NCBI GenBank assembly: GCA_028554645.1
Contig: JAQOOI010000028.1
Location: 62,001 to 126,000, forward strand
Length of the DNA: 64,000 bases
From: Omphalotus guepiniiformis
Lineage: Eukaryota > Basidiomycota > Agaricomycetes > Agaricales > Omphalotaceae
Direction: 5' to 3'
Shown: in pieces, positions 26,111 through 38,355 of the stretch
Position numbering within the stretch: the first letter of the stretch is position 1
Layout: each line of letters begins with the position of its first letter
The notes under the pieces: model-generated
The model's database searches: none
What the model was told of the DNA's origin: nothing
What the model saw: only the letters and a program-made list of their open reading frames with translations
Program-made: the position numbers and the translations under genes

Positions 26111-27845
26111 ACTCTGTATACACTCTGTATGCACTCTGTATACACCCTGTATGCACTCTGTGTACACCCTGTATACACCCTGTATACACCCTGTATACAC
26201 CCTGTATACACCCTGTATACACCCTGTATACACTCTGTATACACCCTGTATGCACTCTGTATGCACTCTGTATGCACTCTGTATGCACTCTGTATGCACT
26301 CTGTATCCACCCTGTATGCACTCTGTATCCACCCTGTATCCACCCTGTATCCACCCTGTATGCACTCTGTATACACTCTGTATGCACCCTGTATGCACTC
26401 TGTATACACTCTGTATGCACCCTGTATGCACTCTGTATACACCCTGCCTGTATACATCCTGTATACACTCTGTATCCAGCCTGACCCTGTATACACCCTG
26501 TATACACCCTGTATGCACCCTGTATGCACCCTGTATGCACCCTGTATACACCCTGTATGCATCCTGTATACACCCTGTATGCACCCTGTATACACCCTGT
26601 ATACACCCTGTATGCACTCTGTATACACTCTGTATCCAGCCTGACCCTGTATACACTCTGTATACAGGATTATACACCCTGTATACACCCTGTATACACT
26701 CTGTATACACCCTGTATGCACTCTATATACACCCTGTATACACCCTGTATGCACCCTGTATGCACCCTGTATGCACCCTGTATACACCCTGTATGCATCC
26801 TGTATACACCCTGTATGCACCCTGTATACACCCTGTATGCATCCTGTATACACCCTGTATGCACCCTGTATGCACCCTGTATACACCCTGTATACACCCT
26901 GTATGCACTCTGTATACACTCTGTATCCAGCCTGACCCTGTATACACTCTGTATACAGGATTATACACCCTGTATACACCCTGTATACACCCTGTATACA
27001 CTCTGTATACACCCTGTATGCACTCTATATACACCCTGTATACACCCTGTATGCACCCTGTATGCACCCTGTATGCACCCTGTATACACCCTGTATGCAT
27101 CCTGTATACACCCTGTATGCACCCTGTATACACCCTGTATACACCCTGTATGCACTCTGTATACACTCTGTATCCAGCCTGACCCTGTATACACTCTGTA
27201 TACAGGATTATACACCCTGTATACACCCTGTATACACCCTGTATACACTCTGTATACACCCTGTATGCACTCTGTATACACTCTGTATCCAGCCTGACCC
27301 TGTATACACTCTGTATACACCCTGTATACACCCTGTATACACCCTGTATACACTCTGTATACACCCTGTATGCACTCTGTATGCACTCTGTATGCACTCT
27401 GTATCCACCCTGTATGCACTCTGTATCCACCCTGTATCCACCCTGTATGCACTCTGTATACACTCTGTATCCACCCTGTATCCACTCTGTATCCACCCTG
27501 TATCCACCCTGTATGCACTCTGTATACACTCTGTATGCACCCTGTATCCACTCTGTATCCACCCTGTATACATCCTGTATACACTCTGTATACACTCTGT
27601 ATCCAGCCTGACCCTGTATACACCCTGTATACACTCTGTATACAGGATTATACATCCTGTATACACCCTGTATACATCCTGTATACACCCTGTATGCATC
27701 CTGTATACACACTGTATGCACCCTGTATACACCCTGTATACATCCTGTATGCACTCTGTATGCACTCTGTATGCACCCTGTATACATCTCACCCTGTATA
27801 CACCCTGTAGTACACCCTGTAGACCTGTATACACCCTATATACAC
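26085..27845 (+). repeat. 11-bp minisatellite array 1, about 160 units
   Basis: Unit CCCTGTATACA with variants CTCTGTATACA, CCCTGTATGCA and CCCTGTATCCA, each built round GTATAC or GTATGC. An irregular marker CCAGCCTGACCCTGTATAC recurs near 26476, 26636, 26927, 27174, 27289 and 27603, showing higher-order duplication. Because 11 is not a multiple of 3, every frame gives long Tyr/Thr/Cys-rich ORFs with an 11-residue period. These are repeat artefacts. Confidence 0.95.
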
Positions 27846-27853
27846 TCTATACA

Positions 27854-28720
27854 TTATTTTTGAGAAAATTGTTTAAAATAAATATTGAATTTTGGATGCA
27901 ATTATGTTAATCAAGATCATGATTGTTTCATCATAAAATACAGAGACAAATGGAAAAGGTGTGTGGAAACTATGCTAAAGCAATTCAAAATCAATTCAGA
28001 ATAACAGACAGGATATTACTGTGAACTTATGCTAAACAAATGTGAAACTAATGTTAAATGTTTCTAAAATAACATTCATGTTTTGCTGGTGCAAATATAC
28101 TGAAGATATGCTGAACAAATAAGATATATTCAGAGTTAAATACAGAGAGAAATAGAATAGCACTGCAAACAATTCAATATAAATTCCATGGGAAAATGTT
28201 AAAAATATGGTGAAATTACATCAAAAGTTTAATTTTTCATGTTATTTCACCATATTGTAATATTTTTCCGTGGGATTTATGTTGAATTCTTGGCGGTGTA
28301 GATGTGTGAAAAATATGCTAAACCAATTTAAAATTGATCCAGAATAACAGACAGAAAATTACTGTGAACTTATGCTAAACATATGTGAAAGTAATGTTAA
28401 ATATCTGATGGTAAAATTTATGTTTTGGTTGTTCATATATACTGGCTATATGTTAAACAAATAACAAAACTATGGTAAACAGGATCATTTATGTATATAG
28501 TCTGTGTATATGGATACAGTTGTACATTAGGTGAATTCATCTTGCATATCTCATGTGTATACATCCAGGATGCATCTGCATGGACCTAGTAGATGGACAC
28601 TGATATCTCTGTATACAGAACATAGGGGTTAATATATACAAACTTGCGTACAGAAGATGTTTCCAAGGTGAGGTATATACAGACAAGGTATACACCCATA
28701 TACACTCTGTATACACACTG
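27854..28720 (+). repeat. Internal direct repeat A2
   Basis: Second copy of A1 with a 138-bp MITE plus 3-bp duplication added; otherwise the same length within a few bases. Confidence 0.88.
28161..28298. mobile_element. 138-bp CACTG MITE with TAG duplication
   Basis: Left end CACTGCAAACAATTCAATAT; right end is the inverse of CACCGCCAAGAATTCAACAT. TAG lies on both sides (28158-28160 and 28299-28301). The matching empty site is in A1. Almost the whole element is one imperfect palindrome. Confidence 0.9.
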
Positions 28721-29038
28721 TATACACTCCCACCTGTATACACCCTGTATACACTCTGTATACACTCTGTATGCACTCTGTATACACCCTGTATGCACTC
28801 TGTATACACTCTGTATGCACCCTGTATACACCCTGTATGCACCCTGTATACACTCTGTATACATCCTGTATACATGTCATCCTGTATACCTGTATACACC
28901 CTGTACATCTGTCACCCTGTATACAGACAGTGTGTATACAGGTGTACAGGGTGTATATGGGTGTATACAGGTGTATGCAGGTGTATACACATGTGACAGG
29001 GTGTATACATGGTGTATACAGGTGTACAGAGTGTATAA
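28690..29038. repeat. 11-bp minisatellite array 2, with orientation switch
   Basis: The first about 215 bp have the same orientation as array 1. From about 28927 the units read GTGTATACAGG, which is the opposite orientation. The switch point lies around CAGACAGTGTGTATAC. Confidence 0.85.
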
Positions 29039-29046
29039 TTAAAGTT

Positions 29047-29260
29047 TTATGATAAATGATTTTTGATATTTGTTCAACATCTGTTCACTGTAAATCACTG
29101 TGTTTGATGTTGAAGAAATGAAGGTATTGTGTTGATACAATTTACTATAATTTCAACATAATTTTAGTATTAGTAGCAAAAAAATGATGAAAAATTTCCG
29201 TATTAATTCAACATATGTTTAGCATTTTCTCACAGATTTTATGTTAAATTTCATCCAGTG
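29047..29260 (-). repeat. Right TIR of the minisatellite element
   Basis: Inverted copy of the left TIR with scattered substitutions. Confidence 0.88.
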
Positions 29261-31037
29261 TATAAAAAATTACATGTTTCTTACAAAAAATGTGTTTTTT
29301 TTTACTTGTATTTAACATCTTGTTTTAATACATTTATAACTTGGACCTCCTAGAATAGTTTATGTTTATAACAACCTCAAAATAATATCTAACCCAGTCC
29401 TGCCAGTGGCATGGAGCACAAAAATGAGGGGGCAGATGAGGGGCAGAACGAGCCTCGGGCAAGGACGGACCGATTGAACTGGAGGCCAGCCTTAACTGAC
29501 CACGGAGCGCAAGAGAAACGCTGACTAATCAGGCCTCCGGCAATGACAACCGACTTAACCGGAGGCCAGCTTAACTGACCATAAGTGCGCAAAAACGAGG
29601 GCCGAAAATGCTGACTAATATACAATTATTACATATACAATTTAAGGTCGCTCCGATCAAAGCGGAGGCCCGCTTAACCGTCAAATTTTTGGCTGGACGG
29701 TGCCGCCATAAGAACGAATCCTTCGTTACACTCCGAATTCGTAATAAGGTCTTGATGCAATACTCGTACATTGTAGTCCTTTCACTTTGAGCCTTTAACT
29801 CTTCTTGTTCTATGTTTTAGCTAGCACTATGGGACATAGTCTAGCCCTTTTATTCCCATCATATTCACAGTAGAAATCGTTTAATTTCAGGCATTTCAGG
29901 TGTGTATGCGTTTTCAGCGCAACATCTTCCCCAAACTAAATCTAGACCGTCCCCGGTCTGGTGATCGGTCAGTCATACAGCCAAAGATATATTCTAACGC
30001 TTTGCAGACAGTCTGTTGATTATATAATACTTATTCACACACATTTCAGAGTTTGCCGAAGCAGTGATACACTGTTCATTGCTTTTGCCGGACTATGCCG
30101 ATCATCAAATTTCAAACTCTGACCCAAAACTCTCGGCCAGCTGTTTGCCTCCGGCAATTGCCATATGTTCTTTTCAGGTAAGTGACTTTCCGTCTCTTTT
30201 TTTTCTTTCACATCTCTTATTCAATTTCCATGCTTCTTTATTCTTTGTTTTCACGCATCTCTCAGCCTTTCACTGGTTCGTGTGCCATGGGAATGCGGTC
30301 AGGTGCAGTCCAGGCACCCCCTTATATAGCCTACTTAGGCCACATAATGAGATGACTAAACCCCCCTAAGTAGGGTCTGTCCCTGGGACATCCTTGGCCA
30401 AAAATCATGGATGTCCATGTCACACCTGTGACATTTGGTGTCTGGGGTCCTGCATCAAGGATGTCCATGATGCAAATTTTCAGTTATATTCCTACTGTTA
30501 TATTCAAAATTGTAACAGTATGCATCTGAATCATGTTACATGCACATATCAAGTTACAGCTGGACTAAAGGTTGAATGTATACATCCTTATACAAACACC
30601 ATTTCAGAAAATATTCCTGCCCATACTCTCTTTCATTGAGTGTATACACATGCATGTAATGTTATTAGTGCACCCCATACATATACAAGATGCTCATACA
30701 TATACAAGATGCTTGATATGTTGAAATGAAGACAACTCTCAAATACTATGCATATAATATATATTACTCTCACCATGTTGGAATGTATGCATGTATTCTT
30801 ATATTACACATATAATATATACAACACTCTCACTATGTTGAAATGTATGAATAATACATGTGATAAAATATGTGATAAGTACATACAGTTCCCTCTCTCA
30901 ACAATCAAGGCTGACTCTATGTTTTCCAGATATACATAAAATACAATAGATATCTTTCTTACATACTATTCTTTTTACTATTTCACATCTCATACATATT
31001 CTGGTTCCTACTCTGGCTGTGCACCCTAACATCCTTC
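29261..31037. other. Repeat-rich intergenic sequence
   Basis: No gene. Two diverged copies of a roughly 100-bp unit (ending in GCTGACTAAT, with GGAGGCCAGC) lie at about 29440-29620. A smaller duplication (CATATAATATATA, ACTCTCAC, ATGTTG) lies at about 30749-30855. The stretch ends at the poly(A) tail of the old LINE. Confidence 0.45.
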
Positions 31038-31257
31038 TTTTTTTTTTTCTTCGGTACTATAATTCCTCGTGGCAACTGTTTACAAATACTAGCCCCAGTC
31101 AGAAGCAAGGGGGTAAAGGGAAAATTTTTTAAAAACCTTCACGCTGTGGAAAGTAAAAGGATTAGTAGGACAGAGATGAGGAACGGGTGACCATGCCTGA
31201 GAAAATGCCTATTACACACCCCGCTCGATACGGGAGTGTGAGACTCCAGCGATCTTC

Positions 31258-32026
31258 CTAGTCTGGCTCTGGTGGAGGCCTGACTCCAATTTGCTGTATA
31301 CTCACTAAAAACTCAGGGTTATAGACCCAGTCTGATGTTTCCGAGCGCAGGATCGGTGTGACAGAGGCCCATGTAGAGTGGACCAGCGAGGCAGCCAGGG
31401 AGTTGGTTCTGAAACATTTTCGGTCTGCTAATACCCTGTCCTGTTGCAGGCATTCATTGATGTTGTGGTGCCAACGGTTATGTAGTTCTTCTATTGGTAT
31501 AACGGAGCCTCCTCTGTCAATTGCACTTTCACAACGTAGACGCCAAATGAGATGGGTGGTCTCAGTGATCAAGATGATAAATAGACGACGAGCCATCTTC
31601 TTGGAGCCACCCTTGAGGTGATCAAAAGGTAGCAAGGGTGCTGCAAGGATAGTCCCCACATTCAGGGGTGGAAGGGGTCCCAGGGATAACGGCCAAATAT
31701 CTCTCACCAGTGCCCAGAGATTGTGCTGGATTCCCTCGTCACATTCCAGGATGACGTGTTTCAGAGTCTCATCCTGCTCACAATATCCACAGTACGCACA
31801 ATATTCCATTTCCGGAATGTGCTTCCAGAAAGATCCAATCCGGAGCGCCCCATGTATAGCTTTCCAGAGGAAGTCACGAATCTTCCTGGTTATGTCCCTC
31901 TGACGGATCGCGAGCCAGATTTCGTCCTGGGAAGGCTGCCGTCGTAGTAACTGTTCGAGGTCTGCTGTTATAACATCTAGCATGTCAGTGGTGGATGCTC
32001 GCTTGGGGGCGACCCGTCTAGTACTT
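31258..32026 (-). pseudogene. Old LINE ORF, fragment 4 (C-terminal)
   Basis: Reads KRASTTDMLDVITADLEQLL, the blocks RDITRKIRDFLWKAIHGALR and RIGSFWKHIP, and a zinc-binding stretch CAYCGYCEQDETLKHVILEC typical of the region after RNase H in LINEs. The frame is open to the TAG at 31258. Confidence 0.82.
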
Positions 32027-32525
32027 TTTTTTTTTTTTTTTTTTCAAATCAATTTATTGTGCGGAGGCCTATTAAGCCTATGATGCACATCTACTATTGT
32101 AATCTACCAAGAGGCCCGGTGCCTCCCTGCGGCCCATGTGCCAAAAGGCTCGTCGACGGACTATGTCCCCCGACGATCTGGGCATTCCTTAGCCCGTTTT
32201 TGGCGGCCACTTGGTGATTGGGTACGTGTGTGTAGGCGAGTGGGAGTGTAGCAAGCATAGTCCCTTGGATACTGATGCCATAGCACGCTCCACAGGACGA
32301 AGAACGTGGAATATATGTAATGTATGTAAAGGTAGATAATGGGATGAGTGGGGTGTAAACAGGTGTCTAGGTCTGGATCGCGAGGCTGCGTTGCGGGGGG
32401 TATAATTGGCAAGGTGTGTGTAGGGAGTAAGGGGAGGATAGGGTGAAGGCGGGAGTTCGTTGTTGCTGGTGGCAAGGAGTGGGTATTGGTGGTGGGGAGG
32501 TGACATCTAGTAAAGCGCAGTATGA

Positions 32526-35500
32526 TTATTTGTTAATAGATTCAATTGATAGCTCACCATAGGTGGAGTGAAGATGACGAGTTTCATTAATGAATCTAAC
32601 CAGTGCAGTGATTCCTTTCATTTTGCTTGTGAGATATGCCAGTGAGTCGGCATGGTGTTCGAGGGCTAAATGTAGGCAAAATTGTGCTTTGCGGTAGGTT
32701 GGGCACTCTATCAGGTAGTGTTTGACTGTCTCAGGACTAGATATGTTTCGTAGTGTGCAGTGGGCACAGTTAGGGGAGTCGGAGCGCTTGAAACGATGAA
32801 GATATCCGTTTAGAGGGATATGGCAGGACCAGAGATGTATGATTGCGCTGCTGGTTTGTTTTGGAAGGTGACTGAGTTGTCGATAGATGCCGGGCACAGT
32901 TTTCAAGGTGGAGGTGGTGAAAATTCATGAGTGTCGGGAAGACATTTTGAGACGTGCGGCCCAACGTTCATTTGTGTAGGCGTTCCATCGCTGTCGAGCA
33001 GATGATATGCTGACTGGTAAAGGCTGACGGAGATGAGTTGGGAGTCGAGTTGTGTGGCTGCTCTCGCCATCTGCCGCTCGCTTTGCTTCCGCGTTGGCTA
33101 GTTCGTTGCCATGGATCCCGGCATGTCCTGGGATCCATTGGACTGTTGTGTTTTCCGGGAGGCAGTCTGCTTGCTCAGCTGTGTGGTGGATGAAGTTGGT
33201 GAGGTGTTGGCCAGATTTGGTGGTGCGCTTTTGGGTTGCCTGTTGGGCAGATTTACCATCTAAATATAAAGAAACTCGTGAGCAATGTGTTATAGCGGGC
33301 GAAGTGCGAATGAGATGGAATCCTAATATCAGTCCCACCCCTTCTGCGTCAAAGGATGAGAGGTCATCTGATGTTCCAAGGTAGGCTCGAAGTTTCCGTG
33401 TAACAGTGCTGTGCCGCATTAGGATTGCTGCTGCGCCTATGCCGTTGTTGTAGCGCAAGCCGTCCGTGTAGATACTGAAGTCAGGATTGGATTTATTATG
33501 TTGTTCAGTGGCCAGCTCCTTGTTGAGGGAAATAAGGGAGGTGAATGTGCATGTGTGGTTGGGTGAGCGTTGGGGTGGTGTGATGATTTCCATGTGATGC
33601 GGAGGGACAGGAAGTAGGATTCTCGGAAGAAGATGAAGTGGAGCAGGGTAGCGTTTAATATCACGGCGAAGATAAGAAGTACGTGAGATGTTGTGAAGGG
33701 GATGTGAGGCAGGAAGAGTGTAAATGCGGGTGAGGGCATCATGACACTTTCGCTCAAGATAGAGGTCAATTGGTGTAAGGTTGAGTTGGGTTTCCAGGAG
33801 ATCGGTAGAGTGGTTCGCAGAGCGCCTGATGTGGTCAACAGTGCTTTCCGTTGTATGGTGGTGAGTTGCCTTAAAGCAGTTACAGATCCCATACGTTTCC
33901 GAGATTGAGGCCGGGAGTTAAGATACGGCGGGGTGTACCATACACTAATTCCGTAGGTCAGTTTGGGCATAACAACAGTGAGGTAGAGACGTCTCATGAG
34001 TTTCATAGTTATCCCTCTTGCAACACGGGTGAGCCTATGATATGCCATGACAATATTTGAGGCGTTAGCGACAGCATTTGTTCTTTGTTTGTGCCAGTTG
34101 AGCTTGTTATCTATAGTGATGCCCAAGATTTTCGTGTGGGCTTTTTCGTGGATTGCTTTGCCCTGTAGGGAAAGAGTGGGGTGAAGTTCAGGCATGTATT
34201 TTCCTGGTCGGGTGGGGTCGGGTATTGTATGCCGGGAGAAGTGCATGATGGATTGTTTGACAGGCGTGAAGGTTGAGTTATGGCAGCGAGACCAGGCATA
34301 GCTGCCATTGCGTTTCTCCATGAAAGTTTGAAGCAAGGCAGTGCTTTCAGCGAGTGTGCCCGCTTCGGCACAGACTGTCATGTCATCGACAAAGCTGAAG
34401 GTTGGTTGCATTTGTTTGGGCGTTAGTGGGATGTCTAGAAAGTCAGCATTATAGTACAGGAAGAGGATCATTGAGATGGGGTCACCCTGGCCAATGCCGT
34501 TGGTGACATTGAAGATGTCGGAGGTGAAGTCACCAAAGCGTAGTTGTGTTCGTCGACTGTTGAGTAGGCATCCTGTGAATTGGACATATTCTTCAGAAAC
34601 TCCTTGTCGTCGCATGTTGTATAAAAGACGTTCTGGCACGGCGTTAGGAAAGGCACTGTCAATATCAAGTGAGAGCACTGAGACGACACGTTTGTTTTGC
34701 CATGCATGTTGTATCCGGTTAATTAGTAGATGTAGGTGGTCAGTGGTCATCCGCCCGGGACGTCCTCCAAATTGAGTGTTAGGTATGAGAAGGTATTCTT
34801 CGGTGAAGAACGTGATGTCTTCTGCAATGAGGCCGGACAGGACCTTTGCCATGGTACAATACAGTGCGATAGGGTGGTAGGAGGAGGCAACACGGTATGA
34901 TTGTCAACCAGGCTTGCGAAGGACTACAGTGATGAAGAGGTGCCATGCTGAGGGATAGATTTTCAGAGTGCAAATGGCACGGAAGATTTTGAGGAGGTAT
35001 GGGGTGAGTAGATGGGCATTTTCCTTTAGCACGACATTGGGTATGCCATCAGGCCTGGGGGCTTTATATGGAGATAGAGAGGTGAGGCGCTGGTAGATGT
35101 GTTGTTCGGTGATGAGGAGAGGATGGTTGACTGCTTCGTGGATGGGTTTTACTGTGGACGGTATTCGTAGAGGTGGTTTCTCAGGAAAGAAGGTTTGGCA
35201 GAGCACCTCAGCCTTATCCTCGTTAGAGGTGACAATGTGTGTGGTGTTTCCATCCGTTAACGTTAGTGCCGGTAGGGTGGTTGGGTTGGTTTTGCTCCAG
35301 TCAGTGGTCGTGTAGTTGCTGGCTTGATAGATGTTGTCCTGTGTGACGGTGTTGAGAAAGTTTTCCCAATGAACACGCTTGGCAGCCTGAATGGCGCTTG
35401 CATATGCTTTTTCATGAGTCTTCAGCTGTTGGTGGATCGGGTGAGTACGATCGGCCCAAAACTTGTGAACAAGAGCACTTAGCCGATTCTGGGTTTTCTT

Positions 35501-36536
35501 CATTCACATTAGATCCGCCGTCTACCATCGCTTGACATGCTGCAAGTGTTCTATTGTTGGGACCACAGTCTCAATGGTTTCCTGCAGGGCTGTAGTGAGG
35601 TCCGAAACCGCCCTGTTGAGTTCCTCTAAGTTGGTTATGGGTCGTGGTGCACCAATGTGGTGTAGCTTTGGTGTGAGTTGTTTTTCGAAGTTCCTCCCAA
35701 TCGGTCGCGCGAAAGTTCCGTGTAGTCTTGTCTTGGGAAGAAGGTTAATGTCAATGATGGTTTCTATAGGGAGATGGTCAGCTTCGGGGCCCTTGAGATG
35801 TGGGCAGGTACCGCATGCAACCACTAGGGGTTGGGTGTTTCTCGAGATGAAAACATTGTCCGGTCTTGTCCAGTTGCCTGAGGTGGCGGAGCGGAAGGTT
35901 GGGATGCCTGGAGGTAGAGCTGCCTCCATGTCGAAGTCCGTGACTAGGTCGATAAGAACTTGGGCCTTTTTCTGGTGAGACGTTGTGAGGAGTTGAGTAT
36001 TTTCGGGTGGCTCCCATAGTGCATGATGTTGGTTGAAGTCTCCAGCCCAGATGACATAGTCATTGTTGTTAGTATAGTGATCTGGCGTGCTCCAGATGTG
36101 CTTGTAGAAGCTCAAGGGTGAGGTCGTGGGTGCCGTCGTTGTATATATTGATGACAGTTATCCTTCCAAAGGTGCCGCTAAACTGGATTGCGGTAACGTC
36201 GTTAGTGCCCGGTATGTCGAATTGTCGCCATTGGTTGGTGGTTAGGGCCTTGTTGACTAAAAGAACAGACTGCGTTGGAGATGTGGTGGAGAGGCATGAT
36301 GTAGGGTATATTAAGTGCCATCTGTTGCTGTGTCATACGTTGTTGTATGCATCCTGCCAAGGTTCCTGTAAACATAAAATATCGTAAGTGAGATGAAGTG
36401 CAGAGGAAGTAGAGGTTTCGTTAATGAGATCATAAGCCGCAGCCTTGAATTTGTGCATGTTCATTTGAAGTATGCGCAGCGAGTTAAGGAAGGATGGTGT
36501 TTCAGGCATCGTTGTCCCATCTGTCAGTGCTGGCAC
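32526..36536 (-). pseudogene. LINE ORF2: endonuclease, reverse transcriptase, RNase H
   Basis: Would nick target DNA and reverse-transcribe the LINE RNA. The apurinic-type endonuclease shows LQMNMHKFK, LQEPW, WAGDFNQHH and ADHLPIE. The RT shows QFGGRPGRMTTDH, SLDIDSAFPNAVP, GIGQGDPIS and FSFVDDMTV (active site intact). The RNase H shows IYTDGLRYNN, DAEGVGL and VQWIPGHAGIHGNELANAEAK. The C-terminal knuckle is CAHCTLRNISSPETVKHYLIEC. Breaks are a TGA at 36333, a 1-nt shift near 36125, stops at 35522 and just after, a TGA near 34904 and a frameshift near 33800. Presence of RNase H fits the Tad1 group. Confidence 0.88.
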
Positions 36537-37992
36537 TATCTGGAGTCGTTCTCAGCCCAGTTGGTGTGAATGGTGGGTCGCCTGTGGCTTCGTCATCGAC
36601 ACAGGCGGGGCGTTTGCCAAGCGGGGTGCTGTTGGCGCCATTTAGGATGAAACGGCGTGGGCGGAGAACACTGTCTAGTGTTGTTTGTTGGTGTTGTGCA
36701 AGGTCCTCAATTGAAGCCGAAAATTCCCTAGTGGGTTCAGATGCACGAGGTGCGTTCGCAGGTGAGGGGTTCCACGTCCATTCCTCCGTTGATGGGTAGT
36801 AAGGGAGTGTGCTGGTTGGTTGTCGCATGTGGAGAATAGAGCAACATTTGATGAACTCTGGGCAGTCACAATCGCGGCTAGAGTGTTCAGTGGAGTTACA
36901 GTTGACGCAACGTACGGCTTCGGTGGTGCAGCTCTTCGAGTCATGGTCGCCTCCGCATCCACTGCACGTCGGCGATTTGTTTCGTTTTGGGCAGTTTTGG
37001 GAGAAATGGCCTAGTCGTTGGCAATGGTAGCATTGTATCTCTTCCGGGATGACTTTTTCGGCAGTGCATCGGAGGTGGCTTTTGGTAAATAGTATTCCAA
37101 AGACAGCGGCTTTATTTGCAGTGTCAGGGTCTGAAAAGTGAAGAATGAGGTGAGCTTTTTCTTGCCCTTGACGGCGATAGGCTGGAGACTTAGCCCATTT
37201 AGCTTTGATGATGCTGTGCTCTTTGAGATCATTATCTTGTTCTAGTTGTCGAAGTTTGTGTTCTTCTTCCGCTGGGAATGAAACCGAGACAAATTTGACA
37301 AGGATCGGGTGATGTTTTTGTGCAATCGAATATGAGCCGCCAAGACGCGTCGTGAATTCAGTTTTGTGTGCTATCTGTTTGAGCCAATCCGCTGTGGTGG
37401 TGGAAGAGAGCTCCATGAGGATCTTGTTGTTGCCTTTGAGAGGTGTCGTGAGGACTACTTTGTAGTCTGTTGGGGCCGTCATTTCTTTCAGGATGTCGTT
37501 GAGCCGGGTGATGAGTTGAGATGGTGTGAGCTTGGTGTGGTCGACGCCTGTGCCAGCGGTAGGGCCAGATAGGATGATTCGCCTTCTACGTATTTCTTCT
37601 TGCGCTTTCATCTGTTGGCTATCAACTGTCAGGGCGCGTGGTCCTGATGTGGCCTGCGCATATGTGCGAGGAGAAGTGTTGTTTGTGGCAGGGTTGGAAG
37701 TATCCAGTGGGGTTGAGAGCCGGAGGGCGTCCTGTACGTCGTGTAAATCTTTTGCCATTGTAGTCAGTTGGGATTGAGTGCTGGTGAACATCTCCGTTGT
37801 TGTGGTCGTGTGTTGCTCAAGTGTAGTTTTGAAGTCTGGAAAAGAATTCAATTGCTCTATGACAGGCAAAATACGAGACATTACCGCGTTGGTTATGGTG
37901 TCCGCTTGATAATCCTTCCATGCCTTGTTGAGGTTGTGACTGAGCGCAGTCAGCATCTTTGCCATCTCTCCTGCCACCGTCTTTTTATCCAT
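36502..37992 (-). CDS. LINE ORF1, gag-like RNA-binding protein
   Basis: About 496 aa and uninterrupted. The N-terminal half is helical and Thr-rich. Then three closely spaced zinc knuckles: CYHCQRLGHFSQNC, CSGCGGDHDSKSC and CVNCNSTEHSSRDC. Expected to coat the LINE RNA in the ribonucleoprotein. A Met upstream of the first helix was taken as the start. It is the best preserved ORF of the element. Confidence 0.85.
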   Translation of the reverse strand: MDKKTVAGEMAKMLTALSHNLNKAWKDYQADTITNAVMSRILPVIEQLNSFPDFKTTLEQHTTTTTEMFTSTQSQLTTMAKDLHDVQDALRLSTPLDTSNPATNNTSPRTYAQATSGPRALTVDSQQMKAQEEIRRRRIILSGPTAGTGVDHTKLTPSQLITRLNDILKEMTAPTDYKVVLTTPLKGNNKILMELSSTTTADWLKQIAHKTEFTTRLGGSYSIAQKHHPILVKFVSVSFPAEEEHKLRQLEQDNDLKEHSIIKAKWAKSPAYRRQGQEKAHLILHFSDPDTANKAAVFGILFTKSHLRCTAEKVIPEEIQCYHCQRLGHFSQNCPKRNKSPTCSGCGGDHDSKSCTTEAVRCVNCNSTEHSSRDCDCPEFIKCCSILHMRQPTSTLPYYPSTEEWTWNPSPANAPRASEPTREFSASIEDLAQHQQTTLDSVLRPRRFILNGANSTPLGKRPACVDDEATGDPPFTPTGLRTTPDSASTDRWDNDA

Positions 37993-38327
37993 CGCTAAGT
38001 TTTCGAGTGCGAGCAGTAATTCGTCGCCGGTGGGGGTGGAGCTTTTGGGATCTCGGAGGAGAATTGCCTGAGGAATCCTGGGTAGTTTTGTTCCGGAGTG
38101 GTCGCGGTTGGGATGTGGTGGTTGTGGTGGTGTTTGATGTCGTTGAAGGTGGGTTGTTGGTAGGGCTGGGCTGTGGTGAAGGGGTGAGGTTTGTGCAATA
38201 ACCTAGAAGTCCATCATTGTTGTTCAGTGTGCCTTGGTGGCTTTTTGATCGATTTGGGTTGTTTCCAGAGGATGGTGGCATTTTTGGTTGTGATTTTTGG
38301 GATAATAATAAAGAATTTAATTGCTTT

Positions 38328-38355
38328 ACCCGTCTAGTACTTAGTAGTTGGTAAG
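38328..38355 (-). pseudogene. Old LINE ORF, 28-bp fragment 3
   Basis: Tiny piece stranded between the TIR element and the Tad-like LINE. With one copy of each duplication it reads AYQLLSTRRV in frame. Confidence 0.75.

Larger units (their letters stand above)
25149..29260. mobile_element. 4.1 kb CACTG-terminus TIR element carrying minisatellite arrays
   Basis: Both ends begin CACTGGA and are inverted copies of each other for about 214 bp. The order inside is: left TIR, direct repeat A1, array 1, direct repeat A2, array 2, right TIR. The CACTG start resembles the CMC (CACTA-like) superfamily. Flanking triplets are TGT and TAT, so the expected 3-bp duplication is not clean. No transposase is present, so it would need one in trans. 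Confidence 0.75.
32025..38327 (-). mobile_element. Tad-like LINE (non-LTR retrotransposon)
   Basis: Minus-strand element with ORF1 (gag-like), ORF2 (endonuclease, RT, RNase H, zinc knuckle) and a 20-nt T-run at 32025-32044 as its tail. Identical 15-nt sequence ACCCGTCTAGTACTT flanks it (32012-32026 and 38328-38342). It is full length or nearly so but carries stops and frameshifts. Confidence 0.9.

Noticed and set aside
26085..27845. CRISPR-like repeat array
   Set aside because: Units are contiguous 11-mers without unique spacers, and the DNA is eukaryotic.
25923..27910. Many long ORFs rich in YTLYTPCIHPV or YRVYTGCIQ on both strands
   Set aside because: They are the 11-bp minisatellite read in all six frames; stop-free repeats give such ORFs automatically.
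25149..29260. Clean 3-bp target duplication for the large CACTG element
   Set aside because: Flanks read TGT and TAT, which do not match; the assignment to CMC rests on termini only.
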